A stretch of DNA of 64,000 nucleotides, taken from assembly GCA_031417395.1 (NCBI GenBank), contig JANOVM010000030.1, positions 124,001-188,000 on the forward strand. The letters are read 5' to 3'. Positions within the stretch are counted from its first letter, which is position 1. The number at the start of each line of letters is the position of its first letter. The stretch comes from JADKIH01 sp031417395. Lineage in GTDB: Bacteria > Bacteroidota > Bacteroidia > AKYH767-A > 2013-40CM-41-45. Below are positions 9,299-16,808 of the stretch, one piece after another. The notes below the pieces were generated by a model. That model saw nothing but the letters and a program-made list of their open reading frames with translations, ran no database searches and was not told the DNA's origin. Position numbers and translations under genes: made by a program.

Positions 9299-9558
9299 TC
9301 TGAACCTTGAAAGGAAGGATTAAGGGATTTTCCTGATATTGACTTGTAATAATCGATTATTGGGAATTAAAGTATTTTATGGTGATAAAATCCTTTAATC
9401 GCTAAATATATCTCTATATACATGCTTTTCAAAAGATTGCAAATAATGTCGCTAAAACACTCATTTAAAAGGAGAAAGGAACAAGCTTCAAACACGCAAA
9501 AAGTCAATTAAAAACTTATTTTTTTTTAAACAAAGTATAATATTTTACTTAATAATTC

Positions 9559-9566
9559 TATTTTTG
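9559..9566 (+). promoter_or_regulatory. Candidate -7 promoter element of tRNA-Lys
   Basis: TATTTTTG matches TAnnTTTG and ends 22 bp before the mature tRNA. No TTTG is seen at the -33 distance, only a T tract, so this is a partial match. The rest of 9299-9588 holds no gene that I can support. Confidence 0.35.
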
Positions 9567-9588
9567 CACCCTTCTTAAAAAAGGTACC

Positions 9589-9661
9589 GATTCCGTAGCT
9601 CAGCTGGTAGAGCAATACACTTTTAATGTATGGGCCCTGGGTTCGAGTCCCAGCGGGATCA
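9589..9661 (+). tRNA. tRNA-Lys (anticodon TTT)
   Basis: A complete cloverleaf: acceptor GATTCCG / CGGGATC with one T-G pair, D arm GCTC...GAGC, anticodon stem ATACA / TGTAT around loop CTTTTAA (anticodon TTT at 9622-9624), variable loop GGGCC, and T arm CTGGG-TTCGAGT-CCCAG with discriminator A. The CCA end is not encoded. The gene marks the left edge of the accessory region. Confidence 0.96.
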
Positions 9662-9662
9662 C

Positions 9663-9870
9663 GAAATACAGTCCGAGTCCGAAATACAGTCCGGAGTCCG
9701 GAGTCCGAGTCCGGAGCGGATTCGGACTTTTTTTTTTCAGACTAAGACTTCGTACTACCTTCGGACTCGGACTACGGACTACTTTCGGACTACGGACTAC
9801 GAACTGCGGACTACTTCCGGACTTCGGACTTCGGACTGCTTTCGAACTACGGACTACTTTCGTCCTTCGG
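9663..9870. repeat. Degenerate AGTCCG / CGGACT repeat tract
   Basis: Just after the tRNA the sequence becomes a patchwork of AGTCCG hexamers (about 9670-9720), then a T run, then about ten CGGACT hexamers with short ACTA/CTTT spacers to about 9870. The two halves are complementary and could fold into a long imperfect hairpin. The tract runs into the 3' end of the four-helix-bundle gene. A weak echo (acggagtcgggagtctg) occurs near 31655. Origin unknown. Confidence 0.75.
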
Positions 9871-10234
9871 GCTTCTTATCGCTTTCTGCTTTAAGTCTGC
9901 ATATCATTTTATAAAGCATTTTAGAAATTTCTTCTGCTTTATCGTAGAAGTATTTATACTGATCGATAGTAATTATTTTTTCAATACTAAGTAAATCAAG
10001 AATTGCAACACATTCAATTGCGCTGCCTCTTGAAATTACATAAAAATTTCGTTCGTCTGCTTTACTGAATCGACTCGAACCTTCAGCAATGTTTAACATG
10101 ATGCTCATAGCTGCTCTTCTAAGTTGATCTTTCGAGACTCTTTCCAGTTTTTCGTTTGAAAGGATATCCTTTCTAATTTCCAGATTAAATTCTCTGGCTT
10201 TTTTATAAGTATCTAATTTTTCGAAACCGTACAT
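9854..10234 (-). CDS. Four-helix-bundle protein (S23 / 23S intervening-sequence family)
   Basis: A 126-residue protein of the four-helix-bundle family first known from 23S rRNA intervening sequences. Diagnostic parts are the N-terminal FEKLDTYKKAREF, RRAAMSIMLNIAEGSSR near residue 40-56 and RGSAIECVAILDLL near 69. The function of free-standing members is not known. The last residues are encoded within the CGGACT repeat tract, so its C-terminal tail may be repeat-derived. A truncated paralogue begins at 12771, and the two share upstream sequence (10264-10299 against 12800-12836). Confidence 0.85.
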   Translation of the reverse strand: MYGFEKLDTYKKAREFNLEIRKDILSNEKLERVSKDQLRRAAMSIMLNIAEGSSRFSKADERNFYVISRGSAIECVAILDLLSIEKIITIDQYKYFYDKAEEISKMLYKMICRLKAESDKKPEGRK

Positions 10235-10430
10235 TTTTTTTGATGCAAGGTTGGGAGAATGGATTATTTATACAACCAATATATTAAGGAAAATGAGAAT
10301 GTATCGGAAAATAATTATTGCAAAAAATATCGTTCAGGACAAACGCTCAGCGAAATAATTTAATCATTTCAATCAAAGTTCCGACATATTTTTCCGCCTT
10401 CGGCATAGAATAAATCGAATTGCCATATTG

Positions 10431-10994
10431 TCAATCCCTGACACAACGAATTGAAAATCCAAAGTGCTTATTGTCGTTGAACAAGTAGATGTAGGGAAAG
10501 TTATAGCCCAAATAGCTGTACCATGTAGTTGAAGTACCAGTATCTGTTGAACTCCACCAGTTACCAACGTTACCAATGTTGTCGAATGGACCTGTGTTAT
10601 AACGGTAGCCTCCAGGAAGGCCTGAGAAGCCACTACTGTTGTCTGCACCTGTGTTTGGGCTGCTCCAATGGGATAAACCGGTCTCTTTCATTTTACCACC
10701 GGCAAGATATGCACCTCCTAAGCAGTTCTCAAGAGTAATCCATTCTGTATCGCTGGGTACGTGCCACCCATCAGGGGCAAGACCCCTCGGATCATTTATA
10801 GCAAACCAGTTGTAAAGCTTGCCATAGGTAGTGGAATAAGTTGCCGAGTCATTATTATAATAACAATATGCGCCCGTTGTTAAGTGTGCCCAAACTGCTG
10901 GATCGGTAACCTTTGGTATCGGGTCGCCATTTCTGTATGTACTTAAAGATAGATTTTGAGTGGTCCATATTTGTGAACAAATTGTTATAGGAAT
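10431..10994 (-). pseudogene. FISUMP-domain protein remnant, N-terminus missing
   Basis: The frame is open from 10994 down to the stop at 10431 and encodes a nearly whole FISUMP (Fibrobacter succinogenes major paralogous) domain. Visible parts are QIWTTQNLSLSTYRNGDPIP, GKLYNWFAINDPRGLAP, GWHVPSDTEWITLENCLGG, a WWSSTDTG segment and the terminal GFSIRCVRD. There is no start codon before the domain and no signal peptide, although such proteins are normally secreted. The first ATG in frame (10691) lies in mid-domain. The 5' end abuts the first 18 codons of an hsdS gene, so recombination seems to have joined two broken genes. Calling it a pseudogene is inference from the missing start. Confidence 0.8.
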
Positions 10995-11046
10995 TTAAAA
11001 CTGATATTAAAATATCCCCAAGTCTAACTTTTCTCCACTCTCCCAT
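10993..11046 (-). pseudogene. hsdS 5' fragment (type I RM specificity subunit)
   Basis: Directly after the YhcG gene, with 2 bp between, an ATG opens a frame starting MGEWRKVRLGDI, the classic start of HsdS proteins (W-x-x-V-x-L-G-D). Similarity ends after about 18 residues, where the FISUMP remnant begins. It shows that YhcG was once followed by hsdS. Confidence 0.65.
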
Positions 11047-11048
11047 AA

Positions 11049-12089
11049 TTATTTCTTCTTGAATTCAGTACTAATTAAATCAGACAATTCTTTAGAAGAC
11101 GGCAATTGTTTTTGTAATTTTTTTGGTATTGTTTTTCTTAACTCGTATTCTGACACTGCAATGGGTTTATTAATTCCCTTAAGGGCATATTCAACTTCTA
11201 CGGAATTTTTTTCTGCACAAAGTATTATTCCGATCGATAGATTTTCATTTACTAGTTTTACTTGATCATCGAGTAGATTGAGATAAAAATTCATTTTCCC
11301 GGCAAACTCCGGTTCAAAACTTCCAATCTTCAAATCAATGGCCACGAGGCATTGCAAGTGTCGGTGAAAAAATAATAAATCGACAAAATATTCCTTAGCA
11401 TTTAATTGTATCCGGTATTGGTTTCCAATAAAACTGAAACCATAACCAAGTTCAAGAATGAATTTTTTTATCCTTTCAATTAGCCGGTTTTCAAATTGTC
11501 TTTCGTGTATCGGTTTATTGATGCCTAAAAAATCGAGATTGTATTTGCTTTTCAACATTTCATCAGCCTGCCCCTGCAAATGAGAAGGTAATGCCTTTCT
11601 AAAGTTATGTTGTTTAGGAAGTTTTTTATGCCGTCCGTAGGCATTTGCCTTAATCTGGTTTAATAATACATTGCGGCTCCAACCCAATTGTGATGTAGCC
11701 TTAAAATAATATTTCCTTTCTTCCTTCCTTTTTATTTTGCTGAAGATAACAATGTTTTGTCCCCAGGGAATCATTGAAGCCATACTTAACATTTCTTTAT
11801 TTCCTTTATATTCGGAATAGAACTGTCGCATATACCATAAATTCTGTGGTGAAAATCCTTCAGAACTCCCGAGCTCCTTTTGTAAATCATGGGATAATTT
11901 TTCTACTACGCTTTTTCCCCATGCTTCCGAATGCTGCTTTTCAACAATGCATCTACCTACATTGTAATATAGCCTCACCTGCTCACTGTTTAACAAAGAA
12001 GCTGCTTTTAATCTTGCCTTTATTACCTCAGACTTTACTTCGTTGAGCAAGGCATTATAAGCAGATTTCTCAATTTTCGTTTTTGCCAC
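11049..12089 (-). CDS. YhcG-family PDDEXK nuclease (DUF1016)
   Basis: A 346-residue protein with the two DUF1016 halves: an N-terminal helical, DNA-binding-like region (LLNEVKSEVIKARLKAA, GSSEGFSPQNLWYMRQFY near 95, SMIPWGQNIVIF near 125) and a C-terminal PD-(D/E)XK nuclease (FIGNQYRIQLNAKEYFVDLLFFHR, with D235 of FVDLLFF, and LVAIDLKIG, the D/E-x-K pair, near 250). The family is often found inside type I RM loci; its role is not settled. Here it lies between an hsdM tail and an hsdS head, both broken, so it outlived its locus. Two perfect palindromes lie 38-94 bp upstream of its ATG. Confidence 0.88.
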   Translation of the reverse strand: MAKTKIEKSAYNALLNEVKSEVIKARLKAASLLNSEQVRLYYNVGRCIVEKQHSEAWGKSVVEKLSHDLQKELGSSEGFSPQNLWYMRQFYSEYKGNKEMLSMASMIPWGQNIVIFSKIKRKEERKYYFKATSQLGWSRNVLLNQIKANAYGRHKKLPKQHNFRKALPSHLQGQADEMLKSKYNLDFLGINKPIHERQFENRLIERIKKFILELGYGFSFIGNQYRIQLNAKEYFVDLLFFHRHLQCLVAIDLKIGSFEPEFAGKMNFYLNLLDDQVKLVNENLSIGIILCAEKNSVEVEYALKGINKPIAVSEYELRKTIPKKLQKQLPSSKELSDLISTEFKKK

Positions 12090-12125
12090 TGAATAATACC
12101 TTATACCAATGATTTTTTATACTAA

Positions 12126-12183
12126 TTCTCCAACAGCTGTTGGAGAAATTCCGCTTTTCCAATTCTCCAACAGCTGTTGGAGA
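12126..12183. promoter_or_regulatory. Two perfect palindromes upstream of the YhcG gene
   Basis: A 22-bp palindrome (12126-12147; half-site TTCTCCAACAG) and a 20-bp copy (12164-12183; half-site TCTCCAACAG) lie 37 bp apart centre to centre, just upstream of the minus-strand YhcG start at 12089. Paired identical palindromes in a promoter position suggest an operator for a dimeric DNA-binding protein. There is no T run, so they are not ordinary terminators. Confidence 0.6.
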
Positions 12184-12264
12184 TGATTATTTTTCGATCA
12201 TGAAATTGTGCAACCACCGGCTGGACAATTGATTTAATTTTTCTTGTTGATAATTTTTATCGCT

Positions 12265-12771
12265 TTATATGCCATAACCAATACTCTTCTGATTATTAGC
12301 AATTTTTTTCGCGAGAACAGAACTTTCTTTGAATTGTGAATTTAATTTCTCAACCAGTACTTTCATCTTATCCTCAAACAAAATCCCATCATCCTCTTCT
12401 GCTTCAGTTCCAACATACCTGCCGGTAGTCAGCACATAATTGTTTTCAGCTACTTCTTCAAGTAAAGCACTTTTACAAAATCCTTCAACATCTTTGTATT
12501 TCTCTTTAACACCTACCTGCCGGTCAGGCAAATCAAGTATTGCAACGCATTCAATTGCGCTGCCTCTTGAAATTACATAAAAATTTCGTTCGTCTGTTTT
12601 ACTGAATCGACTCGAACCTTCAGCAATGTTTAACATGATGCTCCTAGCTGCTCTTCTAAGTTGATCTTTCGAGACTCTGTCCGGTTTTTCGTTTGAAAGG
12701 ATATCCTTTTTAATTTCCAGATTAAATTCTCTGGCTTTTTTATAAGTATCTAATTTTTCAAAGCCGAACAT
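12265..12771 (-). pseudogene. Chimera: four-helix-bundle head fused to HsdM tail
   Basis: The 168-codon frame has two unrelated parts. Residues 1-81 repeat the four-helix-bundle protein of 9854-10234 almost exactly, to ECVAILDL. Residues 88-168 are the C-terminus of a type I RM methyltransferase subunit HsdM: YKDVEGFCKSA, NNYVLTTGRYVG, then a coiled-coil ending SIGYGI. The join encodes PDRQVG and coincides with an inverted repeat, CCTGCCGGTCAGG, at 12516-12528. HsdM has lost its catalytic domain and the four-helix protein its last helix, so neither is likely to work. Confidence 0.8.
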
Positions 12772-13044
12772 TTTTTATTTGCAAAGATTTGAAGTACGAG
12801 TTATTTATACAACCCAATATATTAAGGAAAATGAGATTCTCCGATGCCGGAAGAATTGCCCCGCAGATCGAAATAACATAAATGATGTTACGTCCAATGA
12901 ATAGCATTTAGAAAGAATACTCTAACATTAAAGAAAAAAATCAAGGTTCATAATCAATCTACATATTTTTATGTAAAGCACAACTTAGAACAACCATAAA
13001 ATATTTTCAAAAAATAAGACTATATTTATACTAATATCCATCAA

Positions 13045-13989
13045 GTGGAAAACAAAAACCAATACATAAAAAACCTGTTATTCGGAGTTGCAGTTGGCGA
13101 TGCAATCGGCGTTCCCATAGAATTCATGAGCAGAGAGCAAATCCGGTCAAAACCATTAACCGATATGATTGGCTACGGTACCTATAACCTTCCTGCCGGA
13201 ACATGGTCTGATGACAGCTCTTTAACCTTTTGTCTGGCTGAGGCATTGGCAACAGAATCAGAATTCGATCTGCAGACTGTTGCAAACAACTTCATTGCAT
13301 GGTATAAAAATAACTTCTGGACTCCACACGGTGATGTCTTCGATATTGGCATTGCGACCAGGGAAGCAATTAACAGATTAATAAAAGGACATAAGCCTGA
13401 ATTAGCCGGAGGAATGGATGTTCATTCAAATGGCAACGGTTCATTGATGCGCATTTTACCATTGCTTATTCATATTAAAGATATGCCCATTGAAGAAAGA
13501 TTTCATATCACAAAAAATGTGTCTTCAATTACACACGGACACATTCGTTCCGTTATTGCATGTTTTTACTATCTTGAGTTTGCTAAATTGTTATTAGATT
13601 CAGGAAATAAATTTACAGCCTACAATCAGTTAAAAAATGTACTACCAACCTATTTACGCTCTGCTTCAATCAATAAAAATGAAATAAATCATTTCAACCG
13701 TTTATTAGTTTATGACATTCACGAATTGGAAGAAGATGAAATTAATAGCAGCGGTTACGTAGTGCATACCCTTGAAGCATCGATCTGGTGCCTTCTTAAA
13801 ACGAATAGTTACCGTGATGCTGTTCTCACTGCTGCCAACCTGGGCGAAGATACGGATACAACAGCAGCCGTAACCGGAGGACTAGCCGGACTTTTATATG
13901 GATATGAAAATATTCCGAAGGATTGGGTGGAAAAACTGGCGAGGAAGAATGATATTGAAGATTTGGGGGGAAGGTTGATGATGAAATGA
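13045..13989 (+). CDS. ADP-ribosylglycohydrolase family protein
   Basis: A 314-residue DraG/ARH-type protein, which would remove ADP-ribose from proteins or nucleic acids. Family motifs are complete: GVAVGDAIGVPIEF near residue 14, the metal-binding TWSDDSSLT near 53, GNGSLMRILPL near 130, a THGH segment near 170 and the C-terminal GEDTDTTAAVTGGLAG near 267. The start appears to be GTG at 13045. No partner ADP-ribosyltransferase is nearby. It is followed by a truncated copy of the J-like gene found at 21059. Confidence 0.9.
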   Translation: MENKNQYIKNLLFGVAVGDAIGVPIEFMSREQIRSKPLTDMIGYGTYNLPAGTWSDDSSLTFCLAEALATESEFDLQTVANNFIAWYKNNFWTPHGDVFDIGIATREAINRLIKGHKPELAGGMDVHSNGNGSLMRILPLLIHIKDMPIEERFHITKNVSSITHGHIRSVIACFYYLEFAKLLLDSGNKFTAYNQLKNVLPTYLRSASINKNEINHFNRLLVYDIHELEEDEINSSGYVVHTLEASIWCLLKTNSYRDAVLTAANLGEDTDTTAAVTGGLAGLLYGYENIPKDWVEKLARKNDIEDLGGRLMMK

Positions 13990-14038
13990 AAATTACAGAA
14001 AATAATTCCATTTACAATATTATAATGCAAGCAATTTA

Positions 14039-14203
14039 ATGAACAACTCGGAAGAAATATCACTAACACCGGAATATTCAAGTGCATTGAATAACTATGA
14101 AATGTTGTGTGAGTCACTTCTTGAAGCTGAAGAAGAAAAAAAGAATAGATCTGAATTCAAAAATTATTTTTCGAATTATTTTTATAAATTTGAGCTTGGG
14201 TAA
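14039..14203 (+). pseudogene. Truncated copy of the J-like coiled-coil gene
   Basis: A 54-codon frame starting MNNSEEISLTPEYSSALNNY matches the N-terminus of the protein at 21059-21877 almost exactly for about 35 residues, then runs into unrelated sequence and stops. The match begins about 45 bp before the ATG, in sequence that corresponds to the end of the phosphoesterase gene at 21010-21059. This is a remnant of a second phosphoesterase/J-like locus. Confidence 0.8.
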
Positions 14204-14252
14204 TTGATTTTACTATTTTTGAATGTTTGAATACTAAAATATATTTATTTAC

Positions 14253-15248
14253 ATGAACTATTGGAACCAGGATCAAGCGAATCAGGTTAATGTAAAAGTA
14301 ACTCCCAAATTTGTAATTCAGGAAAGTAAAGAACCGCCGGTACTTGTTCATATTCAAACGTATTGGCTATATCAATATGATTGCAATATTCCATTAGATT
14401 TTATAGAAGAAATAAAATCCTTACCACGTGAATCTCTTTTAAAAGATCTTCAAAGTGTGCTTTTTGATTCCATTGCACGATACAAAGACTTTAAAAAATT
14501 AGCCGGGGACGATTACCGCAATTGGTTTCCCATTCATGCCCTGCTTCTGATGAAAGATCTTCGCGCTACAGAATCGCTTGAAACAATACTTGATTTTCTA
14601 AGTCAGGATGAAAATTTTTTAGATTTCTGGCTTGGAGACATACTCACCGAGGAAGGATGGTCTATTATTTTAATGTGCGGAAGTCATAACTTGAATCGCT
14701 TAGATTCATTTATTAAAGAACCCGGACATTACACTTGGTCGAGAACCGCCATTGGAGAAGCTGTATGTCAGGCAGCCCTTCACAATATAATACCACACGA
14801 GAAGGCAGTTGACTGGCTTTGTAATGTAATGCAATACTTTCTCCAAAACAGGCAAACGGAAAACCTAATTGATTCCAATTTAAATGGTTCACTAATTTGT
14901 GATTGCATTGATTTAGCAGCTACTGAAACTCTGCCGATAATTAAGAAAATGCTGGATGAAAAGATAGCTCCTTTGTCCTATGCCGGCGACTGGACAGATA
15001 TACAGGAACAATTTAAAATTCCTGTCGGAGAATGGGTTAAGAAAAAAATTGAAAACATAAATGAAACATATAAAAGCCTCCTCTCTCGGGAAGAAAAGGA
15101 AATTGAAATTTCAAAACCCCAAAAAAATAACTCAATCAATTCCGGTTGGCCTGCGCCCATAGTAAATGATCACCCCAAAATAGGCAGAAACGATCTATGC
15201 CCTTGCGGCAGTGGAAAGAAATATAAAAAGTGTCATGGTGGAAGTTAG
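14253..15248 (+). CDS. DUF1186 protein with C-terminal SEC-C zinc motif
   Basis: A 331-residue protein. The C-terminus has a complete SEC-C zinc-binding motif, RNDLCPCGSGKKYKKCHG (near 308-326), as at the end of SecA. The preceding region, with FPIHALLLMKDLRATESLETIL near residue 90 and AIGEAVCQAALHNI near 165, resembles DUF1186, a helical repeat domain of unknown function. There is no signal peptide. It has no obvious operon partner, and the family tells little about its role. Confidence 0.75.
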   Translation: MNYWNQDQANQVNVKVTPKFVIQESKEPPVLVHIQTYWLYQYDCNIPLDFIEEIKSLPRESLLKDLQSVLFDSIARYKDFKKLAGDDYRNWFPIHALLLMKDLRATESLETILDFLSQDENFLDFWLGDILTEEGWSIILMCGSHNLNRLDSFIKEPGHYTWSRTAIGEAVCQAALHNIIPHEKAVDWLCNVMQYFLQNRQTENLIDSNLNGSLICDCIDLAATETLPIIKKMLDEKIAPLSYAGDWTDIQEQFKIPVGEWVKKKIENINETYKSLLSREEKEIEISKPQKNNSINSGWPAPIVNDHPKIGRNDLCPCGSGKKYKKCHGGS

Positions 15249-15315
15249 CCTGAGCGTGATAGAATAAAGTGTATTAATATATCTACAAATTATATACCCT
15301 CGTTAAATAAAATTT

Positions 15316-15879
15316 TCATTCCCAATTTTCAATATCTCTGAAATCTAATAGGTAATCATTTACAGCTTCTAAATCAAATTTTGATGCTTTGAAATCTCCC
15401 ATCCATTCTTTTACATCTTCATACTCCGGATGCTTTTTGTCTTTTAATATTTCCAAATAGTTATAAAAACCGTAAATGCCACCGCAATCTTCCGGCGGAC
15501 AACTATACTCTCCTTCCAGACAAATGGGGTACAACACCTTCGGATCTATGTCCAGGATTTTTTCGAGAAGTAATTCGTGATCCCAACTATCGCCAAAATC
15601 ATACTCGTAAACCATACTGACCTTTGGCTTATTGAAGAACCTTGATAATATAGTTTCCCGAGAGTTGATTATGTCGTCTCTACCCAGCAAATAAGGATCC
15701 CCAAAAGTGAACTTCTTTTGATACTTAAACTGACTAAGATGCGAATTAGTCCACCCCATTACATTCTGAATTACCAGGTGTAAATCGTTAAATGTAAGTG
15801 AATCTTCTACCTGGAATCTGCGCCAGATTTTAGGATCAGAATGCTTTAATGTTATTTTGAATTGCAGGATGTGGGTCAT
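15316..15879 (-). CDS. Plasmid pRiA4b ORF-3 family protein
   Basis: A 187-residue protein with the hallmarks of this family of unknown function, also seen as passenger genes in IS1096-like elements: HSDPKIWRRFQV near residue 13, DLHLVIQNVMGW near 33, VYEYDFGDSWDHEL near 90 and SCPPEDCGG near 126. No transposase is present. Its 5' end and the leader to 15971 are homologous to 23292-23420 upstream of hsdM in locus C, where the rest of this gene is missing. Confidence 0.85.
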   Translation of the reverse strand: MTHILQFKITLKHSDPKIWRRFQVEDSLTFNDLHLVIQNVMGWTNSHLSQFKYQKKFTFGDPYLLGRDDIINSRETILSRFFNKPKVSMVYEYDFGDSWDHELLLEKILDIDPKVLYPICLEGEYSCPPEDCGGIYGFYNYLEILKDKKHPEYEDVKEWMGDFKASKFDLEAVNDYLLDFRDIENWE

Positions 15880-15971
15880 CGTCAGACTAATTTTATGATT
15901 TGAAAAGTAATAATTTATTTTGAATCTTATTCATCAAAAAAAAACTAAATTAGCCCAATAAGTACCACATT
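15841..15971. repeat. hsdM upstream segment, copy 1 (matches 23292-23420)
   Basis: About 130 bp in front of the broken hsdM is clearly homologous to the segment in front of the intact hsdM, including atgctttaatgt, agtaataat and actaaattagcccaataagt. It contains the first codons of the pRiA4b gene in copy 1 and only a decayed trace in copy 2, which shows a segmental duplication with different outer breakpoints. Confidence 0.75.
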
Positions 15972-16431
15972 ATGTCTACCGACAAAAAACTACAACTCGA
16001 ACAACAACTCTGGAAAATTGCCAATACCCTGCGCGGGAAGATGGATGCCGATGATTTCAGAGATTATATTTTAGGCTTTATCTTCTATAAATACCTGAGC
16101 GAAAAGATGTATTCGTATGCCAATACAATACTGATGCCCGATAAAATAAAGTATGAAGAAGTAGAAAAACACAAGAATAAAAAAGAATTATTAGTGCCTT
16201 TAAAACAAGAAGCAGCGAAGACAAGTACAGTTACGTAGCTCCACTTAGCGAAATTGCTGAGAACGATTACAACCTGAACATTCCTCGTTATGTGGATACG
16301 TTTGAAGAGGAAGAATCCGTAAACCTGAAAACGGTTTCGAAAGAGTTGAAAAATTTGGAGAAGGAAATTAAAAATACGGATGATGAGATTGCAAAGTATT
16401 GTAAGGAATTGGGGATTGATACACCGTTTTA
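15972..16431 (+). pseudogene. hsdM remnant with internal deletion (locus B)
   Basis: The first 80 codons match the intact HsdM at 23421 (EQQLWKIA, RGKMDADDFRDYILGF). At about 16210 the sequence jumps to the equivalent of about 24770: SYVAPLSEIAENDYNLNIPR follows in another frame, ending IDTPF and a stop at 16431. About 1.1 kb encoding the whole catalytic domain is gone and the join is out of frame, stopping at 16238. It is non-functional as a methyltransferase. Confidence 0.92.
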
Positions 16432-16767
16432 AAATAAACCTGAAGGATAAAAAAACAACAATAAACGTACAGGGTACAGCAATTACAATTCTTTCGGTGA
16501 AGGAGAGTGACTATATTTCTTTAACTGATATGGCTAATAAATTTGGAGGCGATGACCTGATTTACAGCTGGATGCGGAATAGAAATACCCTTGAATTTCT
16601 GGGAATTTGGGAACAATTACATAATCCGGATTTTAAAGGTGGCGAATTCGACACCTTTAAAAAAGAAGCTGGACTTAACAGTTTCAGGCTTACTAAAACT
16701 AAATCAAATTGCTATTGCACAATTGAAATCGCTAATTTCTAATCCGCAGGTTAAGAAATTAAAATAA
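16432..16767 (+). pseudogene. KilA-N-domain gene remnant
   Basis: The encoded INVQGTAITILSV, YISLTDMANKFGGDDLIYSW and LEFLGIWEQLHNPDF are the KilA-N DNA-binding domain of phage and accessory genes. After about 85 codons, at FRLT near 16690, the frame shifts and the normal C-terminus appears in another frame (LNQIAIAQLKSLISNPQVKK, ending 16767), so the centre of the gene is deleted. No start codon is seen at the 5' join. The remnant sits between two copies of the hsdM 3' end (16415-16430 and 16780-16795). Confidence 0.75.
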
Positions 16768-16808
16768 ACAAAAATCAATATTGATACGCCGTTTTGAATT
16801 TCACGAAA

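Noticed and set aside
9589..9661. A phage or integrative element inserted at tRNA-Lys
   Set aside because: No integrase, no phage structural genes and no second copy of the tRNA 3' end were found in the window.
9630..9914. A 94-codon open frame across the tRNA end and the hexamer tract
   Set aside because: It overlaps the tRNA and is made of repeat-encoded residues; no family features.
10373..10738. Other open frames on both strands over the FISUMP remnant
   Set aside because: They are out-of-frame readings of the conserved FISUMP domain, which is coherent only in the 10431-10994 minus frame.
15316..15879. An IS1096-type insertion sequence
   Set aside because: The pRiA4b ORF-3 family occurs as a passenger in such elements, but no transposase or terminal inverted repeats are present here.
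16380..16440. An ATG at 16380 as the start of the KilA-N gene
   Set aside because: The first 18 codons are the hsdM 3' end read in the wrong frame; the KilA-N similarity begins only after 16440.
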